Part shown: positions 25,471-37,400 of the stretch, piece by piece | Layout of the letters: the number at the start of each line of letters is the position of its first letter | How positions within the stretch are numbered: position 1 is the first letter of the stretch | DNA from: Branchiostoma floridae | Lineage: Eukaryota; Chordata; Leptocardii; Amphioxiformes; Branchiostomatidae | Direction: 5' to 3' | Assembly (NCBI RefSeq): GCF_000003815.2 | Contig: NC_049992.1 | Location: forward strand, 16,030,658 to 16,094,657 | Length of the DNA stretch: 64,000 nt | Program-made: the position numbers and the translations under genes | The notes under the pieces: generated by a model | Databases searched by the model: none | What the model was told of the DNA's origin: nothing | The model's input: the letters and a program-made list of their open reading frames with translations, nothing else

Positions 25471-28400
25471 TCAGACCAGCTCAGTATTTTCATCTAGACT
25501 CCTCCCACTAAGTGATCTCTGCCGTTTGATGCTCTTCCGTCTGATACCCTGGTCCTCCTCCCCATCCTCATCCTCCTGAAGACGGGCAAACTGGAGGAAC
25601 ACCTAAAGATACAGGAACAGGAGTTCAAAGACCTCATACCTCTATGAAATATTTTTGTAGATTTGCATGACACAACCATGTCTATGTCATCAACAGCGAC
25701 ATTCATTTTCTGGCATTCTAAAACTGACCAGCACAAGTGGATAGAAAACTTAATATACACTTTTCATACTCCATGATACAAAAGTCAAATGCTTACTAAA
25801 AATTCCCAGAAATAAGCAAATATCATCAGACACTTAATTGATTTCAAAGGTTATTGTTACCTGCTCCAAAGTAGACTGGCTGAAACTGTATTCTTCTATT
25901 CCAACATTTGTCTTTCCTGTAGAATAACAAAAGCTGCACATAAGGATTCCACATAGGCAAGAATAAAACTAACAGTGTACTGTAACAATATAACTCATCT
26001 ATTGCCAAAATTATGATACTTCATGCCACTCCACTGATATTTCTAGAAGAACTTAGTTCCAAACTCCTATCAACATTTTGATGCCAACAACAGGTTCGTT
26101 CAGTATCTTATGAGGAATACCGTAAGTTAGAATGATCATTTGTTGTGACATATTCTCAATAACAAAGACACAAGGGATTGGTACATTGTCAACAGAAATG
26201 CTCTGCAATGATAGATGACATTCATTAGGTACTCCTTATCACACATAGGAAATCAGTGACAGAAACATTTTCCTCACATTGCTCATTGATGACTAATTTT
26301 TGTATATGCAATAATTGATATCACAAATATATTAGATATATATCACTATAGTAAAGTTACAGAATGATATATCTAATTCTCTTGTTTGCAGGTTGGCAAT
26401 TCTAAAGTTTGGCAGCCTGTATGTAACCTGTAGTGACTATTATTATCATTGGACTGAGCAGAGCACTTTGGACTAATGCTCGTAGCCTTTCGCAGCTTAA
26501 ACGTAATACATAATCTGATATTTTGTCAGAAATTTCTCTGGTACTCAACCTATCATAATGACCCCCAGTGAGGGTCTTCATGCTTTGTTGAAAATCAAAC
26601 AATCTTGAGGTTTGTACCAAACATCTTGAGATTTTGTCTTAAATCTTGTGCTGTTTTGACTTGATCTTGAGATGTTTTGACTTAATCTTAAGATATTTTC
26701 AAATTTGCTTTGAAAAAGAATCTTCATATCATTTCAAAGTATCTTGTGACCTTCTGAATGATCTTTAAGATTGTTATGAAAAATCTCAAGATTGTTGTGA
26801 AATCTCAAGATTTGTCTCAAAAGATCTCAAGATTGTCTAAAAAAAATATTGAGATTTAACGTTACCGAAAAATCTCGAGATTTTTTAAAATTTTCAATGA
26901 GACGTTAGGACTCCTGCTGGGGGTTACATGATCCACTGTGTAACAAAAGTTTTTCCCAAAAATCTGATGTGTACCTTTAAGCTGTAAATGTCATTAGTCC
27001 AAAGTGTTCTGCTACGTCCATCAACAATCTGCTTGCTGTTAGTCTTTTTATCAAAATGTGGACACTTGGATTCTTCTATTATCATATGATTCTGTGGAGC
27101 ATTATTTAACCTACCCTCTTCTAGAGCTGTGAAGACTCTAGCTAAGGACCTGACATCTTCCTTGGGGATGTTGTATGTCACATGGTTACTGATGACCTCT
27201 GCCTCAGCAGCATCAGGGAAAAGGTCGTGGACAAAACTGTCCAGTCGATCAAGGCTGCAAATAGTCAGACAAGTGATATATCACAATTAAAGAGGGTGTC
27301 TGATAGTGTTATGTATTTTGGATGTATTTTTGATGTATATTTGATCGATGTCTGTTCAGTACATTTGTACATCTTGTTCACGGAGTGACCTAGTCCCACA
27401 ATGATGGCTGGGAGCTGCCCACTCTGTGAACAAGATGTACTGAATAGACATAAGAAATTTGGTATGTGTTTATGCCTTCGAAGTGTCACTGTTTGTAGAA
27501 TAATTGCTATCAAGTAATTTAATAATAATAATAAACCAATAAACATAGATTGGCATCTAACGCTGGTTTGCCTTTATCCGAGGGTAACCTATATTCGTTG
27601 CTTGTAAGAAAAAAAAGTATTTAGGGATATGAACGCGTAGACGGTGGTTTCAAATCAGAAAATTTTGAAAATATTGAAATTTGAAACTACAGTCCACAGA
27701 CTTAATACTCCTAAATGTGTTGTTTTCAAATGCAACGAATAAAGGTCACCCCACGGATAAAGGTGAACTAGCGTTATACTGTATCACAAAAACATACATG
27801 AAAGTAACATATACATGTAGAGAGAAAACATGTAATGTAGGGAAAAAGGGAGCAGCAGACATCTCTATGATTAGCCCACTCTACAGTAATACTATACCAA
27901 AGAATTATGTTAGCCCTTATTGTTATGCTAACTAGGTTGCTAAGCTTTATCCTATACCTCTGTTTTGTACTTTGTGTAATAGTTGTTGCCATACATTGTA
28001 TCATGTACAATTGTCGTACAATAAAGTTCTATCTCTATCCTAAAGCTCAATAATGTTCATGTACATCAGAAATGTGCTCCTCTTCAGCTGCAGGTATGGT
28101 AGTTTTGTCATATCATCACTAAACAGCTGTCTAAGTCTAAAGCACAGCTTTCCCCTTAATTGGTCCTTGATGACTTCTGACAAAATACCTGTGACCTTCA
28201 AGTTAAAAGAGCAGGAAATTGTATTACTTAATACATTATGGCTATTCATGCATTACCACCAAGGATGGGAAATCCACTCGTATCTCATAGTCTCAGGCAA
28301 GCTAGTATGACATGATTGACAGGGCTCAGGTAAAGGATTGACAGCAGGGATCAAGTTCTTAAGGGACTGTGCTGGTATGGTAAATATGATGTGTTGCAAA

Positions 28401-31400
28401 TGGCTGTAATACCTCATTACACTGTTTAGACTTCTTAGACTGTAGGGTAACTGGATGGACTTGACTTAAGCAAGCAAGACAATAGGGTTCTGCCATAGTG
28501 GACCAAATACAAGGTGGAAATAGAAAAGCAGACTTGTGCAGTATTCCAACCAGATCTAGATCTGTCTCCAAGACCAATTCTTCTGCCAAGGGGACAGACA
28601 TTTACTTGTTGAGACAGACAAAAATGTCACCTCATCTGTCCCAAAATCATGACATAAAACTGATGACAGTGTATATTAATGAGCTTAAAATGACAGATGT
28701 TAAACTGTACAAAAATCAATCATATACTATTAAGCTCCACAATAATAAGTAGGATGGAAACAAATTAAAACTGGAGACAGCCCAGATTCTTACCTTCTGC
28801 TTACTAGATTTCTCTGTACCCACCTTGCGTCAAGGTCATTATTGATGTCTTCTGACTGTTCCTTGACCTTGACTTCTAGAATGTACCCACTTCCATACTT
28901 GTTCTTTAGATGCTGGGTAGAACCAAGACACCTGAAAGAAAACAGACCACATCCTCAAAATTTCTATTTTTATTTCCAATTTGATTTTATATGGGCTCGG
29001 CTCTGGATTTTGTGCACCAAGCATGAAATGTCATTTCTCAATACTTCAAATGGCATTACACTCAAGGGCTAATCTGTGAAGAGCCAGGGTTCAAAATCTA
29101 CATTGGTTAATGTCACATCAGCTTGTCCTATAAGGAGAATATCAAATGATTTTATCAATATTGTAAGTTATATATGATATTACAAAATGTGGAATAGAAC
29201 TCATACTATCATCCATCTACAAATTGTAGGACATAATGTGCACATAATTTGCTTACTGATTTATATGTACATCCAATAAATTATACTTTTATCAAATGTC
29301 AGAATATGAAGCTTACTATGCTTCCACTTAATTTGTATAACCTCCATTAACATTTATCTGCCAGGTTACATAATTCAGCCACTCTAATTGCAGCAGCCCC
29401 GGGCATGCACAGGTTAAATTATACAGGAGTGCCCTACACTAGTATTGCACTGGACATCTCTTTGGGTGGTGGATATACAATGTGACCTAGTGGAACTATG
29501 GTAGAAGATGTTATAGATCTTTATTAGAAACATATAACATTTAAGAGACTAAAGTAAGACACTATTTGGTTTTCAAACCTACTTGAGCTGACCATTGACC
29601 ATGATCCCAACACGGGAGCACAGAGCATCAGCCTCCTCCATGGAGTGAGTCGTGAGTATGGCTCCTCGGCTGCTATCTCTGAAGGCAGCACTGATGGTGT
29701 TCCTATGTGCAGTAAACAAAAGGACTTATTGTTTGATAGAGGAAAGGTCAATTAGCATTAAATAAATGTTGTGTGGTCATGCCATTAATCAATCAAAGAT
29801 AGTAGGATTGACTAGTAGGGCAATTGTAGAAAATTACGTTGGAGGAAGTGACCCTTGCTTGACCTACACTTGTGCGACATCCGCCGCGTGATTGATTGTT
29901 ACTTGTACAATGTTACACTAGATAGTTAACTTGATCTAGTACAGTCTACACATAGATTCTAAGGTATACAATATTGATAAATCAAGACAAGTTACCAACT
30001 GAGCTATCTGCAACTTTATGCAAGGCCAGGCAAGTCTTCTAATTTTAAAAGTTTCTTTTAAATCAGCTTCTTTTGTTATTTTTCTTCATACAATTATAAA
30101 CAAAAATGATTACACGTCCTTTGGGTGCCTCCTTTCTTCTCATCTAGTACAACAGAATAGTGTAAAATCTATCTTATTTGAAATGATCATAGCAGAAACC
30201 ATCTACTCCAGATTAAGAACTGACATCACTGCCAATGACTGTAGCTGCAAAATATATTATTTTCACCCTCCAGAAAGATACTTGTGGTGGAACTTCTAAC
30301 TGCATGGAGTGCCCTCAGAGCTACTGACAGCTACATGTACATGATCAGTAAGTATATGATCTATGAGGGGTGACAAAAGTCAGGGATAAGGATGACAAAT
30401 TGTGGCAGATTATCAAAAACAACAATTAATCTCAGCATGACTTCAGCTGTCAGGGTTCCAGGGGGACTAATCTGCTATGAAAAGTTTTAAAACTCAAATA
30501 CATTAATGTATCATATATATTACAGATGCACAAGTTTCTCATTCCCTTCTGTATGTGCTAGTGAGAATAACTCAACACTTTGGCAACAAGCATAATTATT
30601 CTTTTGGGACTAAATTTCTACCTAAGAAGTTATTCCGCATTTAAGGCAGGTACATTCATACTGTGATACATACTTAGATAGTTTTATTGCACAACAATTG
30701 TACGGGGTACAAAGTATGGCATCTACATAACTACAGTTCTATAACTTAACGCTTATCTAACTAATACAGAAGTTGCAGTATGGGATAAGTTTCTTACAGT
30801 TATTAGAGGCTTTTTCAATCATTGGAGGAATTTCTAATGTCTAAACCTTCTTTGACATATAATAACACCCCAGGTATTTGGGGGGAGGTAAACATATTCT
30901 TTAACTTCCTCTTAATCCAGCCATAGTTTGCAGAACATGGATCCGTCTATGAATAAGTCTAAAATTTGTGACAAGATGAACGATTACATTGTGGCTTGTT
31001 ACTTTCAAGATCTTTCTATAATTTCGAGTTCACAAGGGGAAACAATGCACACAGTTGGAAATAATGTGATTTATGATGAGGATCATCTCAAAGCACATGA
31101 TATTCCTAACCATCAATATCAATATCTTAAACCCCTGATTCATCATTTCTTAAGACAGAATAACGGGTACTTGACAAATGAGCTGGCAGTCCCATGCAAC
31201 AGAACATTTATCTTGAAGACAAATGGATAGAAATGTGTATCCAACCATTGTATAGATGTGTAGTCACCTAAGCTTCACTAAGTCTTCTTGATATTGTTTA
31301 TTGTTAATTAGAAACTACATGTAGGCTTTAGTTGTTATTGGGATAAAATATTAAAGAGTGGGATTTATCATCACCTAGCACAGTAGGGGCGGAGTAGTTT

Positions 31401-34400
31401 TAAAGAACATTTGTACGAGGGGCGTGCAATTAGTAATGGTCCTGACCCATTTCCCATAGCAGGAGATTAATGAAACTTGGCACAGTTATTAGTCTTTCTC
31501 TTCATAGGAGTCACCCAGAGTTATGCATTTCTCCCATCGTTTGATGCAGCTCTGGACACCGATTTTGTAGGACACCCCAGGTTGGTCCTCCAACTGATGC
31601 CTCATCAATGGCACAAGAGGGACGACCAGGTCTGGGAGCTGTTTCCACAGACTTCCAGCCACGTTTGAATTCAGGATGCCAGCGTTTTACAAGGTCATAT
31701 GATGGGGCATCATCACCATAAGTTTCATTTATTTCATCAAAAGTCTTCTTTGGTGTGCGTCCTTTCAAATACAAAAACCGGATCACTGCGCGACACTCAA
31801 CTGGTTCCATTTCACACCTGGTCCATTTCGCACCTGACTAAGTTCAAACACCAGTAAATCAGAAACCACAATTAGTTCAGAGCTGTCTTTTGCAACATAA
31901 CCCATAGAGATATGAATTATTACACATACAAAATTTCATCTAGATCAGACAACTGGAAGTGGGTCAGGACCATTACTTATTGCACGCCCCTCGTAGCTAT
32001 AGACGTGCAAAAGTTAGGTCTGTGTCATAGAACCAGTCACTGCCACGCCGCACGTCTGCAAAACTGGTGCATTTTGCTGAAGCGCAGTTATGACAACTAT
32101 ATAGACACAGACACAGGTACTAGCAAGAAATGATTCTAGCTGCAGTGCATGATAGAACCAGTTTTGCCCTGAGGAATGTCACAGATGGTCACCTAAACAT
32201 TGGTCTTGAATAAAACACTTTGTTGTGTGGAAAGAAAATTCAATTTGTTATTCATCTCTTGATACATCACTGGGTTCTTTGACCCCTTATTCAGTTTTAT
32301 TACTTTGGTAAGTCACAAGACCAAGGAATGTATTTCAATGTAGTGTGAAATAAATCTACAAATTTGAAGAAAGTTATTATTATTATTTCTTTATTTCAGG
32401 CTCTCACTGGCCCATATGACAGAGGGACATACATGAAAAACAAAAAATATATACAACATTTCAAGACAAACTGACAATACTATGGCTATGTGTAGAGGCG
32501 GCGCCAGAGATTGGTGAAAAATGAGTTCTTGTAAAAAGAGTCGGACCTAAGTACGGACTGTATAATGGTATTAGTAGAATTGAAAAGCCTATGTACAAAG
32601 GAGTGGCACTGTTTACGCCATCTGGCGTCAAAGGTATCGGTATGATTGCACACGAACATTTCACTTGCGCTGCAAGATCTAGGGAAACTCATAATGATAC
32701 GAAAACAATTATTGTAGGCAATTCGACATTTCGACAGAACACATGAGCGAAAAGAATTCCACAACTGCCCACCAAATAGTTGAGAACAATGGGATGTGAA
32801 CAGTTGTTTCTTAATAGCAGGTGAACAAAGACAAAATTTTCGAATTATAGTATTAGCACGACAGTACAGACCCCTTAGCTGGGCAAGAATACAGTCATCA
32901 TCACTCAGTCTGTCATTAATAGCAATTCCAAGATATATAAATGATGTCACAAATCTCAAACACTCTCCATACAATTTGATCGACGGGAGCGGATGTAGAA
33001 GTGGCAAACTAGCGCTCGGGAAGTACATGCAGCAATGTCTTGTTTACATTGAATAACAAATCATTTTCTAAACCAAAGTCCTCACAAGTACTTACAAGTT
33101 TTTGCAGAGACTTAAGGCTAGGACATAACAAACACATGTCGTCAGCATAAAAAAGATGGTTCACAAGAAAACCTCCTATATAGCAACCTACTTTAGTACT
33201 ACTGAGTCTCGAACTTAAATCATCTATATATGCATTGAATAGTAGCGGGGATAGCAGACTCCCTTGCCTTACACCATTTGATACATAAAAGCAGGGAGAC
33301 AAAACATTGTTCCATCTAATACACATTGTTTGGTTCTGGTACCAGTAAACCAGAAACCTCACCAAATACACCGGGACCTTTCTGTCAAGTAGTTTTTTAA
33401 ATAGGGTCCAATGGTTTACCCTATCAAAAGCCTTGGAGGCGTCCAAAAAACAAGCAAAAACTGGAGAGCCGAGACCCCGGTAGTACTCAATTGTCTGTTT
33501 TAAAGTAAATACACACATGTCAAGACCATGTCCTCGTTTGAAACCGAACTGATGAGCAGTGGTTTGAAGATATGGCTCTAGCCTGTTCAATAAAACAGCC
33601 TCCAGAACTTTGGATAATGCTGATGCAATTGCTATTGGTCTATAGTTATCACTATCAGAAATATTACCAGTTTTGTTTTTAACAACCGGAATGATGGTAG
33701 TATCTAACATACTTTTCGGAATGAAGTTATGGACAAGCCCGGCTGAAAACAATAGTGATATGCATATGCTAAGCTTAGGCCCCGCATATTTAAGGTGTTC
33801 ATTACTGATTCCGTCAGACCCTACCGCTTTTCCATTGGGTAAGTTTCGAATGATATCATATACTTCCACAGGAGAGATTTGCATCCCCGAATCAAATTCA
33901 AAAGGACAACCTGTCGACAAATCAGACATAACAGCAGGTCTATGTACCTCACTATTGACAGAGTTCAGCAGTTTTTCAAAATGACTCCTCCACATGTCTG
34001 CGATCTGCTCAGTCCCAGAGCAACCATCTATAGTATTAGGTATTACAGAATGAGAGGATTTAGTACTACGGACCTTTGTCCAGAATTCTCTAGTATGGCC
34101 GGCATTGAAACTTCTTGCAGTCGAGTCAGCTCTTGCCCTGTTTTCCTCCTGTCTACACTGTCTTAGGGCATACTTAAACTTTGCCCTGGCTTGATTCATT
34201 AAGGAAAAAATTGGACCAGATCGAGGGCGGCCACTTTCCCTCCAAAGAATGTAGGCCTCACGTGCAGCCGTATGCAAATCCTTAACAACCTCATTCCATC
34301 CGGGGACAGGTGTGAAGGAATTGCAACACGTTCTTTGAGTTATAGTGGAATTCGCAGAATCTTTTAGAATGGCAATTAATTGGCAGGTAAACAGGTTGAG

Positions 34401-37400
34401 GGCATTAGTATGCGCTTGATCCTGACAATTCGGATCCTTACAAATCATTGCGTCTAGTGGAATTTCCACGTTTGACAGAAAACTGTCCACAGATAAACGA
34501 TACATGTCGACTTGGCCTGGCATCGCCCTGGCCCAGTCAGTGATTTTGCGAGGAATCTCGGAGTATGCAGCCTTAGCTATGGCTGGGAAATTTGCATCTA
34601 AAGAGATACAGAGTGGAAAGTGATCAGAGGAGACATAATCATGCAACACCTGAATATTGTTGATGTTTTGGTGAGCCGTGTCACTTGCCAGACAGTGATC
34701 GATCCATGATGTGGAAGCATGGACATCACTGAGGTAAGTGTAAGAATCGGCCGGAAGAAGTTCCCTGTCTGAGCAGTGTAATCCAGTTTCCTCGCAAAAC
34801 GTCTGTAACAATACACCAAATCTACTTGTAGGTGAGGCATTAAAATCGCCCAAGATTACCGTAGCATACGAATTATAATCCTCCAAGAGTGCCTCAAGTT
34901 TACCCAGCTTCTCAAGAAATGAGTCAGTATTTGCTGGCATATCACAAGGCATATATACACATACACAGAGTAATTGACATCCATTCAAATCTATTCTAAC
35001 AGCAATGAGACTATCATCATCAATGTCAACAGGAGATATGACAGAAGATAGGGTCTTTCTCCACATGATCCCCACTCCCCCATACGGGCGTCCTTGTAGC
35101 ACCCCTGCTTCAAGATTTACTGGGGATTTCCCGGAGGCCATAAACTCAGGACTAATACTGCTTAGAAAAGGGATATCATCAGGCAGAAGCCAGTGTTCTT
35201 GCAACATAATAATGTCATTTGATTCACATAGACTTTTGATTGTTCCAACTGAGTTCTTGACAGAACGGCAGTTATATGATGCAATCCGCAGTTTCTGTTT
35301 CAAGTCCATGGTTAAGAAGTGGAAGAGCGTCGCCTACTGTGAAAGCGGCGCACTAGGATCCCACATGGCCAGAAAGATGGGGACAGGACTTCCGACACAG
35401 CATTGCAGTCAACAGAGACGCGGAACGAAGAATACCCATCGTATTTTGTGGTCAGTTTAGAACAGGACACTGTGAATTTCTGCGACAAGTTATCAGTCAA
35501 GTACCTTTCAACATCCTGAGTCAGTGTGTCCGGTTCAAGGCGCGTCACAAAGATCTCCGCTGGTCTTGACTTAACCGCAGACAGACTGGACGACACCGCC
35601 GTACCCACCACTGCCCTAGACCTCTGCTTCTTTCTCTGCACCAGGCGGAAGCCCTCAGAGTCAAGGTCACTGTGGCCACCAGCTGAGGTGGACTGCGGTC
35701 GGGGAACAGCCCTAGAGCCACTCGAGTAGCCACGACGTCGGGATGCCTGCGATGACTTTGTGGCAAGCGCCCTCTCCACCTGCCGACCAGGGTCGCCCGC
35801 GTGCAGGGACTTAGGGATAGTCTCCGACGGGCAGGTGTCAGACACGGCATTGGCGTAGGATTCCTTCGGCCTGGCGAGAGTCGACGTTGCCGGCGGAGCA
35901 GAACTCGACGCTGCCGGCGGAGCAGAACACGACGCTGCCGGCGGAGCAGAACACGACGCTGCCGGCGGAGCACAGCTCAGCCTGTTTTTCAATTCCCAGA
36001 TCTCTTTCCTGAGGGCCACAAGCTCAGTCTGGACTCTAACCGAATCTATGGAGCAGTCCCTAATCAGTTTCATCTCCTGCCTCACGATCTGAAGCTCTTG
36101 CATGCAAACCGAGATGTCTACATGTTCCAGATTCACAGCGGGGAGGTGGAGAGTTGCGGACACGAAAGTAGGTAACGACGGAGGAGCAGTAGAATGCAAA
36201 ACTCGCTGAATATCCTCCATATTGGCGGTAGACTTGTCTGCTCCCTTTCGCTTTATGTAGCGTTCGTCTGGCTTACATGTATCAAATACAAGTCTCTTAG
36301 CCGTCTCTATTTCCTCTTCCATGTACGTCTCGGTACACAACTTCGTAATGATGTCGAACGGAAGAGTGTCCATCTTGTTAACAGTAAAACATAACAGATC
36401 GTTGATGATAACATCTTTACATACCGCTTCGGATCCAGACCCACTAGGGGGGAAACGCTTGTCTGAACAGCACTGGCAGAGAACAAGATCCCCCTGACAG
36501 TAAAGTAAATTATGAAAAAATGAAAGAATAAAAAAATAATGATTAAACTCTAAAAAAAATTTTAATTCATCTTAGAATCGTACATTTGAATTTTTAAAAC
36601 CTTTTTTGACCATTGTGTTGTAAAAAACCTCACCACAGAAAGCGCTTGGCTCCAGGGTCCATACCAGTGGATGGCTCGTCCATCAGAACAACTTGAGTGT
36701 TTCCCAGCATGCTCATCGCAAAACTCAGCTAGAAGAAAAAACACTAATATTCAGAAAAGTGTTACAGAAAACTTCTCTGGCATTCTACAACTAAAATGGT
36801 AAGTTCTTGCAGATAATATAATGGCACTGTCTGAAGGAAGAAGAAACACACTTTTTAACTTTCTCTGCTGGGTACCATTTTGCAAACAACTTTGTATTGG
36901 TGAGAAGCTAAAACCGCAGAGAAAAGAATTATTATAATATAGTACATTGTACATGTACATCAAGCAACTTAAAATATAGGAATAGCAACAAAAGGTTTTC
37001 CTTACACACTAAGTTAAAATTGCATATGAGATAAACGTCTTTTACAATGATACAATATGAATTGAGTCAAATATGGGAAAGTAGAAAAGTTTAACTACTA
37101 AAGCCTACCTTTCTTTTGGTGCCACCAGACAAAGCTGAACTTCTCTTCTGTGCATGTTCCTCTATCTCCATAGACTCAATAAAGCTGTTTTGGGGATAAA
37201 CAACACCTTAGTATACTACAAAGCTCTCAAATTGCATTGTGTGCAATCAAAGACATTCATAATTCTTTATTCTGTATATACTGACAGTCTGCACTCTTTG
37301 TTCTCACATTATCACGACATGTTTCACCAAACACATTCAATGCTGTAAACAATTTATATCACATGGAAGAGTACATTCTGGGGCCCACTATGCATACATC

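Larger units (their letters stand above)
32376..36497 (-). mobile_element. Non-LTR retrotransposon (CR1/L2/jockey-like LINE), nearly full length
   Basis: Minus-strand element with ORF1 then ORF2, ending in GAGAGCCTGAAATAAAG and a short (AAT)n tail near 32376, as seen in CR1/L2-group LINEs. ORF1 remains open upstream of its first ATG to near 36490, so the 5' end is probably truncated there. The orientation is the same as the host gene. It occupies the exon 30-31 intron. Clade assignment is from general RT features only. Confidence 0.85.

Noticed and set aside
35801-36175. Plus-strand 124-codon frame rich in RRCRRSRTR
   Set aside because: Antisense of the LINE ORF1 heptad repeat region.
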